Part shown: positions 24,610-33,453 of the stretch, one piece after another
How positions within the stretch are numbered: position 1 is the first letter of the stretch
Layout of the letters: each line of letters starts with the position of its first letter
NCBI GenBank assembly: GCA_965216025.1
Contig: CBDCEX010000015.1
Span: 62,001 to 126,000, forward strand
Length of the DNA: 64,000 nt
Reading direction: 5' to 3'
Source of the DNA: JADFQT01 sp965216025
GTDB taxonomy: Bacteria > Chloroflexota > Dehalococcoidia > Lucifugimonadales > UBA3495
Notes under the pieces: generated by a model
What the model saw: the letters and a program-made list of their open reading frames with translations, nothing else
Told to the model about the DNA's origin: nothing
Databases searched by the model: none
Translations under genes and position numbers: made by a program

Positions 24610-25452
24610 ATGGCCGACTATTCTAATCCCGATTCTCTGGTAAGCACCCAGTGGGTAGCGGATCACGGCAGCGACGCCAACGTACGGCTGGTGGAGGTGG
24701 ACGTCGATACTGCCGCCTACGAGCAGGGCCACGTCGCCGGAGCCGTAGGTTGGAACTGGCAGAGCCAGTTGCAGCAGTCGGTTCGCCGCGACATTCCCAG
24801 CAAAGCCGAAATGGAGCAATTGCTGGGTAGCGCCGGAATCGACAACAATACGACGGTAGTGCTGTACGGCGACAACAATAACTGGTTCGCCTGTTGGGCT
24901 TTCTGGCAGATGAAATACTACGGGCACAACGACGTCAAGGTCATGAACGGCGGTCGGGCCAAGTGGAGCGCCGAAAACCGCCCGCTAACCACCGACGTGC
25001 CCAACCAGGGGGCCAAGACCTATCAAGCCAGCGAGCCCAACCAAAGCCTGCGGGCCCTCCGGGACCAGGTATTGGCCTCGGTCAACGCGGGCAACGTCGC
25101 CCTGGTGGACGTCCGGTCTCCCGACGAATATGCCGGCATCCTGCTGGCGCCACCCGCCCTGCCTCAAGAAGGCGCCCAGCGGGGCGGGCATATCCCCGGC
25201 GCCGCCAACATCCCCTGGGCCCAGGCGGCCAACGAGGACGGCACCTTCAAGTCGGCCGACGAGCTCCAGCAGCTGTACGGCGGCAAGGGCATCGACGGCA
25301 GCAAGGAAACCATAGCCTACTGCCGCATCGGCGAGCGCTCCTCCCACACCTGGTTCGTGCTGACCCAGCTTTTGGGACACAGCAACGTCCGCAACTACGA
25401 CGGCTCTTGGACCGAGTGGGGCAGTATCGTCGGAGCGCCCATCGAGAAGTAA
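24610..25452 (+). CDS. Thiosulfate/3-mercaptopyruvate sulfurtransferase (rhodanese)
   Basis: A 280-residue two-domain rhodanese. The N-terminal domain (VRLVEVDVDTAAYEQGHVAG, VVLYGDNNNWFACWAFWQM) is the inactive half. The C-terminal domain has VALVDVRSPDEYAG, GHIPGAANIPW and the active loop AYCRIGERSSHTWFVL with the catalytic cysteine. The CRIGER form of the loop is typical of thiosulfate:cyanide sulfurtransferases. ATG 24610 follows GGAGG. The gene directly follows IS66 copy 1 and is transcribed away from it. Confidence 0.95.
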   Translation: MADYSNPDSLVSTQWVADHGSDANVRLVEVDVDTAAYEQGHVAGAVGWNWQSQLQQSVRRDIPSKAEMEQLLGSAGIDNNTTVVLYGDNNNWFACWAFWQMKYYGHNDVKVMNGGRAKWSAENRPLTTDVPNQGAKTYQASEPNQSLRALRDQVLASVNAGNVALVDVRSPDEYAGILLAPPALPQEGAQRGGHIPGAANIPWAQAANEDGTFKSADELQQLYGGKGIDGSKETIAYCRIGERSSHTWFVLTQLLGHSNVRNYDGSWTEWGSIVGAPIEK

Positions 25453-25593
25453 CCCCCGCGGGCAGTTAGCGATTAGTATGGGGCGCCGCATGCGGCGCCC
25501 TTACGACTGCGTTTGGCCGAACCTGATTTTCCCCGCTGGCAGGGAGCGGCGCCACCCAGGGCGGGTTTTTAGCCGCCTGCCGGTGCCAGGTTT

Positions 25594-26880
25594 TTAGCCA
25601 CCGACCGGGGATTGAATAACATCGAAGCCGGTATAGGGCCGCAGCACCTCCGGAATCACCACCGAGCCGTCCTCCTGCTGGTAATTCTCCAGCAGCGCTA
25701 TCATCACTCGGGGCAGCGCCAGCCCGGAGCCATTGAGGGTGTGGACGAAGTCTGGGCGAGCCCCGCTGGCCGGCCGGTAACGGATGTTGGCCCGACGGGC
25801 CTGAAAATCGGTGCAGTTGGAGCAGGAGCTTACCTCCAGCCACTCCTGGCAGCCCGCCGCCCATACCTCTATATCGTAAGATTTGGCCGAGGGAAAACCC
25901 ATGTCCCCGGCGCAGAGCTCCAGTATCCGGTAGGCCAGCCCCAGCCGCCGACAGACCTCCTCAGCATCGGCCAACAGGCGACCCAGCTCCTCGTCCGAGG
26001 TTTCCGGCGCGACGAACTTGTACATCTCCACCTTGTTGAACTGATGCACTCGCTTGATGCCGCGGGTGTCCCGGCCGGCCGCCGCCTTCTCTCTACGGAA
26101 ACAGGGGGTGTGGGCCACGTAATAGCGGGGCAGTGATTCGTGGGACAGTATCTCATCCCGATGGAGATTGGTGATGGGGACCTCGGCTGTGGGTACCAGC
26201 CACAGGTCATCTTCGTCGTCGTGGTAAAGGTTGTCCGCGAACTTGGGCAGGTTGCCGGAGCCCTCCATGATCTCCCGCCGCACCAGGATCGGGAGCATCA
26301 TCTCGGTGTAGCCGTGCTCGACGGCGTGGAGGTCCAGCATCCAGGCGATGAGGGCACGTTCCAGCTTCGCGCCGGTGCCGGAAAGGGTGTAGAAGCGGCT
26401 GCCGGAGAGCTTCACCCCCCGCTGGAAGTCTATAATTCCCAGCTGCTCGCCCAGCTCCCAGTGGGGCCTGGGTGGGAAGGGCAAAACCACCGGCTCTCCC
26501 CAATCCCGCGCTACCACGTTGCCCTGTTCCTCCAAACCTGGCGGCACGTCGGGGTGGGGCAGGTTGGGCAGGCTTAGCAGAATGCTCTGGATAGTCTCCT
26601 CCAGCTCCTTTACCTGCTGCTCCAATTCGGCGATGCGCTGGCCGACCTGCCGCATTTCCTCCACCGCGTCTGGTGGAGGTTCCTGGCCGGAGGCGCGAAG
26701 CTGGCCGATGCGACGGCTCACCTGGTTTCGCTCCGAACGCAACTCATCGCCCTGGGAGATACCCTGACGGCGGCGGGCGTCCAGCTCCAACAGCTCCCCC
26801 AGAGGATTTTCCTCTCCCCGGGATTCCAGCGCTTTTTTAACGTAGTCCGGGTCTTTTCGGATCAGCTCAATCGATAGCAT
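25594..26880 (-). CDS. serS: Seryl-tRNA synthetase
   Basis: A 428-residue class II synthetase that charges tRNA-Ser. The N-terminal tRNA-binding coiled coil (about residues 30-105) is followed by the catalytic domain with GYTEMMLPILVRREIMEGSG, LVPTAEVPITNLHRDEIL, motif 2 TPCFRREKAAAGRDTRGI, VHQFNKVEMYKFV, WLEVSSCSNCTDFQARRA and motif 3 TLNGSGLALPRVMIALLENY. It ends normally. The gap to lysS upstream is repeat DNA. Confidence 0.98.
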   Translation of the reverse strand: MLSIELIRKDPDYVKKALESRGEENPLGELLELDARRRQGISQGDELRSERNQVSRRIGQLRASGQEPPPDAVEEMRQVGQRIAELEQQVKELEETIQSILLSLPNLPHPDVPPGLEEQGNVVARDWGEPVVLPFPPRPHWELGEQLGIIDFQRGVKLSGSRFYTLSGTGAKLERALIAWMLDLHAVEHGYTEMMLPILVRREIMEGSGNLPKFADNLYHDDEDDLWLVPTAEVPITNLHRDEILSHESLPRYYVAHTPCFRREKAAAGRDTRGIKRVHQFNKVEMYKFVAPETSDEELGRLLADAEEVCRRLGLAYRILELCAGDMGFPSAKSYDIEVWAAGCQEWLEVSSCSNCTDFQARRANIRYRPASGARPDFVHTLNGSGLALPRVMIALLENYQQEDGSVVIPEVLRPYTGFDVIQSPVGG

Positions 26881-26935
26881 GCTGTCAATTACTGAGTCTT
26901 GAATCTGTAGCTAAAAACAGTCGGGGAAGGTTCCC

Positions 26936-27033
26936 TTGGGGAAATCCCCCTATATCCCTCTTTTTCAAAGGGGGACTTTAGACCCCTCGCGGAGTTTATC
27001 CTGAGCAACGCCGAAGGGCTCAGCGTGACATTT
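26936..27033. repeat. Intergenic repeats R2 and reversed R1 fragment
   Basis: GGGGAAATCCCCCTATATCCC (R2) and CAAAGGGGGA are followed by CTCGCGGAGTTTATCCTGAG and GCCGAAGGGCTCAG, the reverse complement of the R1 core. It fills the serS-lysS gap. Confidence 0.7.
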
Positions 27034-27045
27034 TGAGATGATTAC

Positions 27046-28581
27046 TTACTCTTCGCTCCCTTCCATTTCTTCGGTCTCTCCGGCTTCTTCACCAGGCCGC
27101 AAGGTACGCATCTGGGGGAACAGCAGTACATCCCGGATGCTGGTCTGGCCGGTCAGCAGCATGACCATCCGGTCGATGCCCACCCCCAAGCCTCCGGTGG
27201 GCGGCATGCCATACTCCATGGCCAGCAGGAAATCATCGTCCCGCCGGTCCACTTCCTCGTCCTGGTAAATCTGCCGGACTTCCTCCTGGGCCTCGAATCT
27301 GTCTCTCTGCACGGCGGGATCATTCAGCTCCGAGTAGGAGTTGGCCACCTCCATGCCGGCGGCGAAGGCCTCGAAGCGCTCCACGTACCCCGGGCATCCC
27401 GGCTTGGCCTTGGCCAAGGGAGACATCTCTTCCGGGTAATCCAGCAGGAAAGTCGGCTGGATCAAATTAGGCTCGACAAAGGTGGATATTAGCTTGTCGA
27501 TCAACCGCCCCCGGCTCTCCCGGGGCCCGATGTCCAGGCCCAAGGACGCCACCCGCTTCACCAGCGCCGCGTCATCGGGAAACTCATCTAGGTCGATTCC
27601 GCTGCGGCGCTCCAGCTCCTCCCTCAAGCTCAGCCGAGGCCAGGGAGGCGAAAAGTCGATAACATGCTCGCCGTAGGGTATCTGGGTCGTGCCCCGAACT
27701 TCTTGGGCCACCGTGGCAAACAGGCTTTCCACCATCTCCATGACCTGGGTATAGTCGGCGTAGGCCTCATAGCTTTCCAGCAGGCTGAATTCCGGATTGT
27801 GATCCTGGTCGATGCCCTCGTTGCGAAACACCCGGCCCAGTTCGTAGACTTTGTCGACCCCCCCCACTATCAGCCGTTTCAAGTACAGCTCGGTGGCGAT
27901 GCGCAGATATAGCTGCTGGTCCAGCGCGTTATGATGGGTAATGAAGGGGCGGGCGTGGGCCCCGGCCGCCACCGGCACCAGAATCGGCGTCTCCACCTCC
28001 ATGAACCCCCGGGCGTCCAAAAAGCTGCGGATACCGCGAATCACCCGGCTCCGCTGGGCGAAGATGCCGACGATATCCGGATTGGCGATTAGGTCCAGAT
28101 AGCGCTGGCGATACCTGATTTCCACATCGCGCAGGCCGTGCCACTTTTCGGGAAGGGGACGCAAACCCTTGGCAAGGAGGGTTATCTGATGGGCTTCAAT
28201 CGTTGGCTGTCCGGTGCGGGTCCGCATCATGGTGCCGGAGACCCCCAGGAAATCCCCCAGGTCCAGATCCTCCAGAAGGGCGTAGTCCTCTCCCAGCACG
28301 TTCTGGCGCAGCAACGCCTGGATAGTGCCGGAGCCGTCCCGCAGGTCCAGAAAGGAGGCCCTACCCATCGCCCGAAGGGAAACGATGCGCCCAGCCACGG
28401 CCAGCTGTTGGGCATCGGAATCCCCTTCTCCCCGCTCTTCCCAAGTCTCGAATTCGGCGATAGCGGCGGCGGCGGGCGTGGTCGGCTGGTACCGGGGCGG
28501 ATAGGGGTCGATACCCCTCTGGCGGAGGCGTTCCAGCTTGGCGTAGCGGCTGCCGAGCAGCCCATCTTGTCGGTCAGGCAT
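27046..28581 (-). CDS. lysS: Lysyl-tRNA synthetase, class II
   Basis: A 511-residue class II enzyme. The N-terminal OB-fold (VAGRIVSLRAMGRASFLDLR, YALLEDLDLGDFLGVSGTM) binds the tRNA anticodon. The catalytic domain has the motif 1 region FMEVETPILVPVAAGAHARP, motif 2 VYELGRVFRNEGID and HNPEFSLLESYEAYADY, and motif 3 GLGVGIDRMVMLLTGQTSIR. The C-terminus is an acidic tail. The start ATG at 28581 begins MPDRQDGLLGSRYAKLERLR. Confidence 0.98.
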   Translation of the reverse strand: MPDRQDGLLGSRYAKLERLRQRGIDPYPPRYQPTTPAAAAIAEFETWEERGEGDSDAQQLAVAGRIVSLRAMGRASFLDLRDGSGTIQALLRQNVLGEDYALLEDLDLGDFLGVSGTMMRTRTGQPTIEAHQITLLAKGLRPLPEKWHGLRDVEIRYRQRYLDLIANPDIVGIFAQRSRVIRGIRSFLDARGFMEVETPILVPVAAGAHARPFITHHNALDQQLYLRIATELYLKRLIVGGVDKVYELGRVFRNEGIDQDHNPEFSLLESYEAYADYTQVMEMVESLFATVAQEVRGTTQIPYGEHVIDFSPPWPRLSLREELERRSGIDLDEFPDDAALVKRVASLGLDIGPRESRGRLIDKLISTFVEPNLIQPTFLLDYPEEMSPLAKAKPGCPGYVERFEAFAAGMEVANSYSELNDPAVQRDRFEAQEEVRQIYQDEEVDRRDDDFLLAMEYGMPPTGGLGVGIDRMVMLLTGQTSIRDVLLFPQMRTLRPGEEAGETEEMEGSEE

Positions 28582-28810
28582 GTTTGGTAGGGTTAAGCAC
28601 AGCCAGTAACCGAATTCCGAGCGTCAGAATAGGGACCGGGTGGAATCCACCCTCCGCATCCCCGGGTAAAGTATCAAGGAGAGGCAGCCTCTGTCGCCAC
28701 CTCTCCTTCATAGCGATTTTAATCTTTGGCCAACACGCCTGTAAAGCTATTAGCCAGCTAGCTTTAGCCCGGACTTGCGCTGAGAATCCCCGCCCACCGG
28801 TGAAGCTGAC
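28582..28810. other. Leader region upstream of lysS
   Basis: Read toward lysS, this stretch can form GGAGAGG/CCTCTCC (28677-28708 region) and a palindrome GGGTGGATTCCACCC near 28640-28655. The AGGGTGG within the latter recalls a T-box antiterminator, but the ACCGCG continuation is missing and no terminator follows. I therefore do not call a riboswitch. Confidence 0.3.
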
Positions 28811-28988
28811 CTAGAAGTCTGGCCGGAAACCCCGATTCTCCCCAAGCCGTCGTTTTTTAACGTCGATTATCGATGTAATAGTGGGTAAATAAAACCTATT
28901 ACATATACTATTATCCCATAATAGACTGTAATACGTCTGATTGGCGTAGCGCGAAACCAGGCAAATGGCTTTCCGGCCAGACTTCTAG
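28811..28988. mobile_element. MITE, family A (copy 1)
   Basis: A 178-base element with perfect 19-base terminal inverted repeats, CTAGAAGTCTGGCCGGAAA (28811-28829) and its complement (28970-28988), and TA at both termini. The inside is AT-rich and palindromic (TAACGTCGATTATCGATG, AATACGTCTG) and encodes nothing. A second copy at 39902-40078 shares both ends and the inner blocks. Size, inverted repeats and TA flanks indicate a miniature element moved by a Tc1/IS630-type transposase. Confidence 0.85.
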
Positions 28989-29848
28989 GACAGAAATTCC
29001 TCGGTCCACTGGGTGTAATCCGCCCGGCGAGTCACCTGCCCAATCAACTCCGGCGTGGCCAGCTTGTCCCTCAAATCCGCGGGCGCCGCGCCATCTCTAA
29101 GGGCCTTCATCGTGTCGTATACCGCTTTGATCGACGCCTGGTAAGACAGGTGTCCCTGCAGGGCCACCCGCACACCGTTGGCTCCCAAGAATTCCAGGTC
29201 GGAAAGCTCACCTCCGGCGCCGCCCAAAATTAATGGAAGGCTGGTCTCGGCTCTAACCGCCTCAATTTCCTCCCTGGTCTGGGCTCCCGCCAAGAACATG
29301 GCGTCGACTCCGGCCTGTTGATACGCCTTGGTCCGCTTGATGGCCTCGGGCACGCCGCCGAAGCGCAGGGCGCTGCTCCGGCCGGCCACGCAAAGGGTCG
29401 GGTCTTGCCGGGCGGAGACCGCGGCCTTCATTTTTCCCACACCCTCCTCCAGGGATATAAGCCGGCCCTCTCCCTCGGCGCCGAAGCTAATGGGCAGCGC
29501 GGTGTCTTCGATGGTCAGGCAGGATACTCCCGCCGTCTCCAGCTCCTCCACCGTGCGGCGGACGTTCAACGCGTTGCCGTAGCCGTGGTCGGCATCCACC
29601 AGCAAGCTCAAGTTGCCGGCCCGGCATATGCGGTGGATCTGCTGGGCGAACTCGGTGAGGGTCAGCACGATCAGGTCGGGCGCCCCCAACACCGTGCCGG
29701 AGGCGATGGAACCGGCGAACATCCCCACTTCGAATCCCAGGTCCTCCGCGATGCGGGCGGAAATGGGATCGAATACCGAACCCGGATGCACGCAACGGTC
29801 CCCCTCCAGAATAGCCCGAAACCTTTGGCGCCGATCGGTCAGGTTCAT
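28985..29848 (-). CDS. Isocitrate lyase/PEP mutase family, oxaloacetate decarboxylase-like
   Basis: A 287-residue alpha/beta-barrel enzyme resembling the oxaloacetate decarboxylase branch of the family. VFDPISARIAEDLGFEVGMF, GSIASGTVLGAPDLIVLTLT and LLVDADHGYGNALNVRRTVE carry the Mg-binding DADHG. SCLTIEDTALPISFG and RTKAYQQAGVDAMFLAGAQT follow. The usual A-R-T-(D/N) loop reads AGRSSAL, so the specificity loop differs. The stop codon TAG lies in the right end of MITE A: the insertion has fixed the C-terminus (WTEEFLS), probably removing a few native residues. Confidence 0.88.
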   Translation of the reverse strand: MNLTDRRQRFRAILEGDRCVHPGSVFDPISARIAEDLGFEVGMFAGSIASGTVLGAPDLIVLTLTEFAQQIHRICRAGNLSLLVDADHGYGNALNVRRTVEELETAGVSCLTIEDTALPISFGAEGEGRLISLEEGVGKMKAAVSARQDPTLCVAGRSSALRFGGVPEAIKRTKAYQQAGVDAMFLAGAQTREEIEAVRAETSLPLILGGAGGELSDLEFLGANGVRVALQGHLSYQASIKAVYDTMKALRDGAAPADLRDKLATPELIGQVTRRADYTQWTEEFLS

Positions 29849-30118
29849 TCCAATCCTCCCAATCCTGGCTTAATTATGAGTGGCTTGCTTACGGGATGCT
29901 TCGGATGGCGGTAATGCCCGGCCCCTATTGATAATGCCCGGCCCCATTGATACGGATACCCGAGCCCTTTTATAATGCGGCCAGCTTGCTCCCTGGATAC
30001 GAATTCCGGCGTGGCCCATTCTACCACAAAGTTGGCCATTATCCGGGCTTAGCCGGAAAACCGAAAAACCGGCGCGCCCGGCATCATTTGGCCGGCGTCA
30101 ATTAGTAAGAGATTCCAG

Positions 30119-30964
30119 TTGCGAATTATCGGCGTGGATTACAGCGGGGCCCGCAGCGACCGCCATACCTGGATCAGCCGGGGCGTGCTGGAGGGCGACC
30201 AGCTGGTCCTGGAGAGCTGCGGTCCCATCAGCCGGAAGGAATTAACGGAGAATCTGACGGAAGTCCGGGGAGAATTTTCCCCAGAATCTCCTCAAGAAAT
30301 TTCAACAGTAGCCGCCCTGGATTTCCCCTTTTCCGTGCCCCAGGAGTTCGCTGCTTTTTGGCGTCCGGAAGCGACCACCATGCCCCAGCTGTGGTCCGCC
30401 GCGGCCGCCATGGAACTGAAGGAGTTCCTGGATCTCCGCGACCGTTTCGTCGCCCGGCACGGCGAGCTGAAGCGGCTGTCCGACACCTTTTACAAGGAAT
30501 GCTACTCCCCGCTCCACAAGGTAAATCCCAACATGGTTCCCATGACCTTCCGGGGCATGCAGATGCTGGACCGGCTGGGGCGCGCCGGCTGCTCCATACC
30601 TCCCCTGGCTCCGCCGCCCGGAACTAAAACCCTGCTGCTGGAGGCCATGCCGGGCGCCGCGCTGCGGGGCATGCGCCTGCCCTTCAAGGGATACAAGAAT
30701 GGCGCCCACGCCCCAGAGCTGCGACAAAAAATACTAGAAGGACTGGCCGGCCAGTCGGGGCTGCGCCTACCCAACCTGGGGGATTTCTATGGCCAGGGAC
30801 TGGCAAGCCACGATGGCCTGGACAGTCTGGTCGCCGCCGTGGTCGCCGCCCTCTGGGCTCAAGACCCCACCAGGTTTCGCCGTCCCGCCGCCCTGGGCGC
30901 GGAGGATTTTGACTCCCGGGTCATGCTGGAAGGCTGGCTGTATGCTCCAGCTTTCATCTCATAG
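30119..30964 (+). CDS. DUF429 family protein
   Basis: A 281-residue protein that opens RIIGVDYSGARSDRHTWISR, the acidic strand and loop of the DUF429 (RNase H-like) family. It continues with VAALDFPFSVPQEFAAFW, FYKECYSPLHKVNPNMVPMT and a C-terminal HDGLDSLVAAVVAALWA, also typical. The conserved aspartates suggest a nuclease-like fold, but the family has no agreed function. Start is TTG 30119. It is followed by the cupin pair on the same strand, 213 bases on. Confidence 0.85.
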   Translation: MRIIGVDYSGARSDRHTWISRGVLEGDQLVLESCGPISRKELTENLTEVRGEFSPESPQEISTVAALDFPFSVPQEFAAFWRPEATTMPQLWSAAAAMELKEFLDLRDRFVARHGELKRLSDTFYKECYSPLHKVNPNMVPMTFRGMQMLDRLGRAGCSIPPLAPPPGTKTLLLEAMPGAALRGMRLPFKGYKNGAHAPELRQKILEGLAGQSGLRLPNLGDFYGQGLASHDGLDSLVAAVVAALWAQDPTRFRRPAALGAEDFDSRVMLEGWLYAPAFIS

Positions 30965-31177
30965 ACTTCCTCCTTGAGCTTCCCAACTCCGCCGGGCGCG
31001 CCCAGCCCGGCCACTCCCGCCCGGAATTCATTAGGTGGCTAGGGAGAAGCGCCGTCCTACCTTCGCCTTAATCCACCGACGTGCGTATTGCCTTAATCCG
31101 GCAAAGGCTTTAATATGGGGCCGCCGGGGCCCCCCAGCAGTATTTACGGGAGCCGGTAGTATTTACAGGAGAATGAA

Positions 31178-31519
31178 ATGGCGCGAATAGTTAGAGTTTA
31201 TTCCGGGACTGACGGCGAATCCCACTTCGAGGATCTGACGCCGGACCAGCTGGCCCAGATAGTGAACAACGTGGGCCCGGGGGATATTACCGTTAACCGC
31301 CGGCCTTCCCCTTCCCAGTCGGATTATCACAACGCCCCCCGCCGGCAGTACGTGGTCAACCTGGCCGGCACCGCCGAGTTCGAGGTCGCCGATGGCAGCA
31401 AGGTCCGAATGCAGCCCGGCGATGTGCTGGTCGCCGAGGACTTGACGGGTCATGGACACATCGCCCGCAGCATCGGCGACGAGTTCCGCGTTTCTTTGGC
31501 CATACCCCTTTCCGGCTAA
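31178..31519 (+). CDS. Cupin-domain protein, tandem copy 1
   Basis: A 113-residue single-domain cupin. The strands run from RIVRVYSGTDGESHFEDLTP through DYHNAPRRQYVVNLAGTAEF and EVADGSKVRMQPGDVLVAED to LTGHGHIARSIGDEFRVSLA. The G-x-(5)-H-x-H-type motif is reduced: only GHGH near residue 92 and one histidine at SDYHNAP could bind metal. ATG follows AGGAG; the leader holds a duplicated TAGTATTTAC(A/G)GGAG. The next gene is a close paralogue. The substrate is unknown. Confidence 0.85.
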   Translation: MARIVRVYSGTDGESHFEDLTPDQLAQIVNNVGPGDITVNRRPSPSQSDYHNAPRRQYVVNLAGTAEFEVADGSKVRMQPGDVLVAEDLTGHGHIARSIGDEFRVSLAIPLSG

Positions 31520-31566
31520 CCCTTTCCGAAAATCCCGGCCCAGTGAGCCGACCCAGTGAGAATAAT

Positions 31567-31905
31567 ATGAGCATATTCCGTGTTTACTCCGGCGACGATG
31601 GTGAATCCCACTTCGAGGACGTGACCCCGGAACAGTTTGCGGAGATAGCCAATCGCCGCGGGCCCGGGGACATCAGCTTGAACCAGCGCCCGTCCGACTA
31701 CTTCTCCGACTATCACAATGCGCCCCGGCAGCAGTACGTGATGACCCTGGCCGGCCGGGCCGAGTTGGAAGTGGCCGACGGCAGCAAGCGTCAGATGGGC
31801 CCCGGGGACGTGCTGATCGCCCAGGACCTGACCGGCCACGGGCATATTCTGCGGCACCTGGGGAATGAGCCTCGGGTCTCCATTTCCGTTCCCCTGGACG
31901 GCTAA
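31567..31905 (+). CDS. Cupin-domain protein, tandem copy 2
   Basis: A 112-residue paralogue of the previous gene, matching it along its length (RVYSGDDGESHFEDVTPEQF, FSDYHNAPRQQYVMTLAGRA, GPGDVLIAQDLTGHGHILRH). The proteins share well over half their residues, so this is a tandem gene duplication. ATG 31567 aligns with the start of copy 1; GTG 31543 is an alternative. The two may form a heteromer or serve related ligands. Confidence 0.85.
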   Translation: MSIFRVYSGDDGESHFEDVTPEQFAEIANRRGPGDISLNQRPSDYFSDYHNAPRQQYVMTLAGRAELEVADGSKRQMGPGDVLIAQDLTGHGHILRHLGNEPRVSISVPLDG

Positions 31906-31909
31906 CCCC

Positions 31910-31983
31910 AAACCAAAGCGAAGGTCGGAGCTACCTGGTCCGTCATACGGAACCCGGCGGGTTTCACTTTGGCTTAAGTTTAG
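31910..31983. mobile_element. MITE, family B (74-base IS630 derivative, copy 1)
   Basis: The left end AAACCAAAGCGAAGGTCGG resembles the left end of the IS630 at 40079 (AAACCAAAGCCAAGGTGGG). The right end, read backwards, is CTAAACTTAAGCCAAAGTGA, close to that IS right end CTAAACCAAAGCTAAGGTGA. The middle is only about 25 bases. It is thus an internally deleted, non-autonomous relative. A second copy lies at 33454-33546. Confidence 0.7.
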
Positions 31984-32036
31984 TCCCCACCGGCGTGCGG
32001 ACCCGTCCGGCCGAAATTAGACCAGCCGCAAATAGT

Positions 32037-33439
32037 TCAGCCGCCGCCCCGCAGCAAATGGTGCAGGTGGAGCAGCCCCTGTTGGCGGCGGGCGGAATCG
32101 ATCGCCCCCGTCCCGGCCGGGTCTAACAGCCGGTCCCGCATCTCCCGCAGGAGTTCGTTGTCCTGGAGCAGGCCGAAGCGACGGTAGCTCTGTAGGTAGA
32201 TCTGGGAGTAACGCTGGCCTGAGTCCTGGTCTCCCTCCCCCGGCAACCCGGGGCCTGCGTTGCCAGGGCCTGCGTTTCCAAGGCATGGAAGAAGGGCAGC
32301 ACCACGTTAACCGCCAGGTCCCGGGCGCGCCCCGGGCCGATCAGGGACCGCCCCCCGGCGTCACTTTTGCCGGCGACCAAGGCCGACGTCAGCCGGCTGG
32401 GAATCCCGCACTCCGCCGCCGGTTGCAGTCCAGCCACCAGCCCCGATTCCAGAAAGCGGGCCAGCAGCACCGCGGCGCCGGCGACCCGCCGCCAGGGATG
32501 GTTGGCCGGCCGGACCCGGAAGCAGTGCCACTCCCGGCGAGCCAGGGGCGGGCCCAAGCCCACCCTGGGCAATTTAATGTCGGGAGATTCCGCCAACCCC
32601 GCTAGCTGTAGCAGCCAGGCCTCTAGGGCTCCGGCCCGCTTCTCCTAGGGAAGAGCGCCGGCGGCCTGAACCAGCGCCCGGCAGGGACTGCGCTGAGCCA
32701 GCTTCAAGAAAGGCTGCTGGTTGTGCCGGTATCCCAAGGCTTCGCAGATACCCTCATAAAGCGTCTGGTCCGGGTCCTGCTCCCTAAGCAAGGCCTGGTA
32801 ACGGGCGCTCTTTTGTCGAAAACGAGCATCGCCGGCCCGGTCCAGCAGGTCCGCCATCTCTGGGGCGGTCCGAGGCCGGGGATATCCCCCTTCCTTCAGC
32901 AGGTCCCACAGGGAGAAGCCTTCCCCGGGGCCCGGATCGGCCCACGGCCCATTCGATCCGCCGGCGGAATCGAGCAGCGACGCCAGGGAAATTACCGGAA
33001 CCTGCCGGCCGCTCTGCAGCCGGGTGTCCCCGCCATCCACCTCCAGCGCCACGTGCAGCACCACGCCGTTGTAATTTGGGTCCGCGCCGTGACCGTGGGA
33101 GTCCCAATCCCGCTGACGGCGGTGGATCTCCACTGCGCCCCGGACCAACCCCAAGCCCTCTAGGTGGAACACGGCATCCCGGAAATCCGGTCCCGCGGAG
33201 CTGCTGGGTCGCCCAGGGTAGAGCACCCGCACCTGCCGCCCCCCGTTGGTTTTGAACCGCTGCTGACGGGCGGCGCGCTTCTGCCAAAGGCTGGCCAGGA
33301 GTTGCTCCGGAATTAAATCTCGGGTGGCGGCCCCACCGATTTCTCCGGAGGATCTCCCGGCTCGGCTCTCGGCCCGGCTTCGGGTCCGGACACTGTTCCG
33401 GGCACTGGTTCGGGCGCTGGCTCGGTAAATAGATTCCAT
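32037..33439 (-). pseudogene. DUF2851 family protein, broken by nonsense and frameshift
   Basis: The N-terminal 264 codons are a clear DUF2851 protein: GPDFRDAVFHLEG, RGAVEIHRRQRDWDSHGHG, NYNGVVLHVALEVDGGD and the helical LYEGICEALGYRHNQQPFLK. An in-frame TAG at 32645-32647 interrupts it. The same frame then continues sensibly (EKRAGALEAWLLQLAGLAES, GRARDLAVNVVLPFFHALE) to about 32290. A -1 shift in a G-run near 32240 is then needed to reach the typical C-terminus YLQSYRRFGLLQDNELLREM. A duplicated 15-base CTGG(A/C)AACGCAGGCC lies just before the shift. Two lesions argue for a pseudogene; sequencing error could explain one. Confidence 0.85.
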
Positions 33440-33453
33440 TGCCGGCAGAGTCC

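Noticed and set aside
28630..28720. T-box leader of lysS
   Set aside because: AGGGTGG is present, but not the full T-box motif, a specifier stem or a terminator.
29845..30039. Small minus-strand gene before the oxaloacetate-decarboxylase-like gene
   Set aside because: It overlaps that gene start, has no ribosome site and shows no recognisable features.
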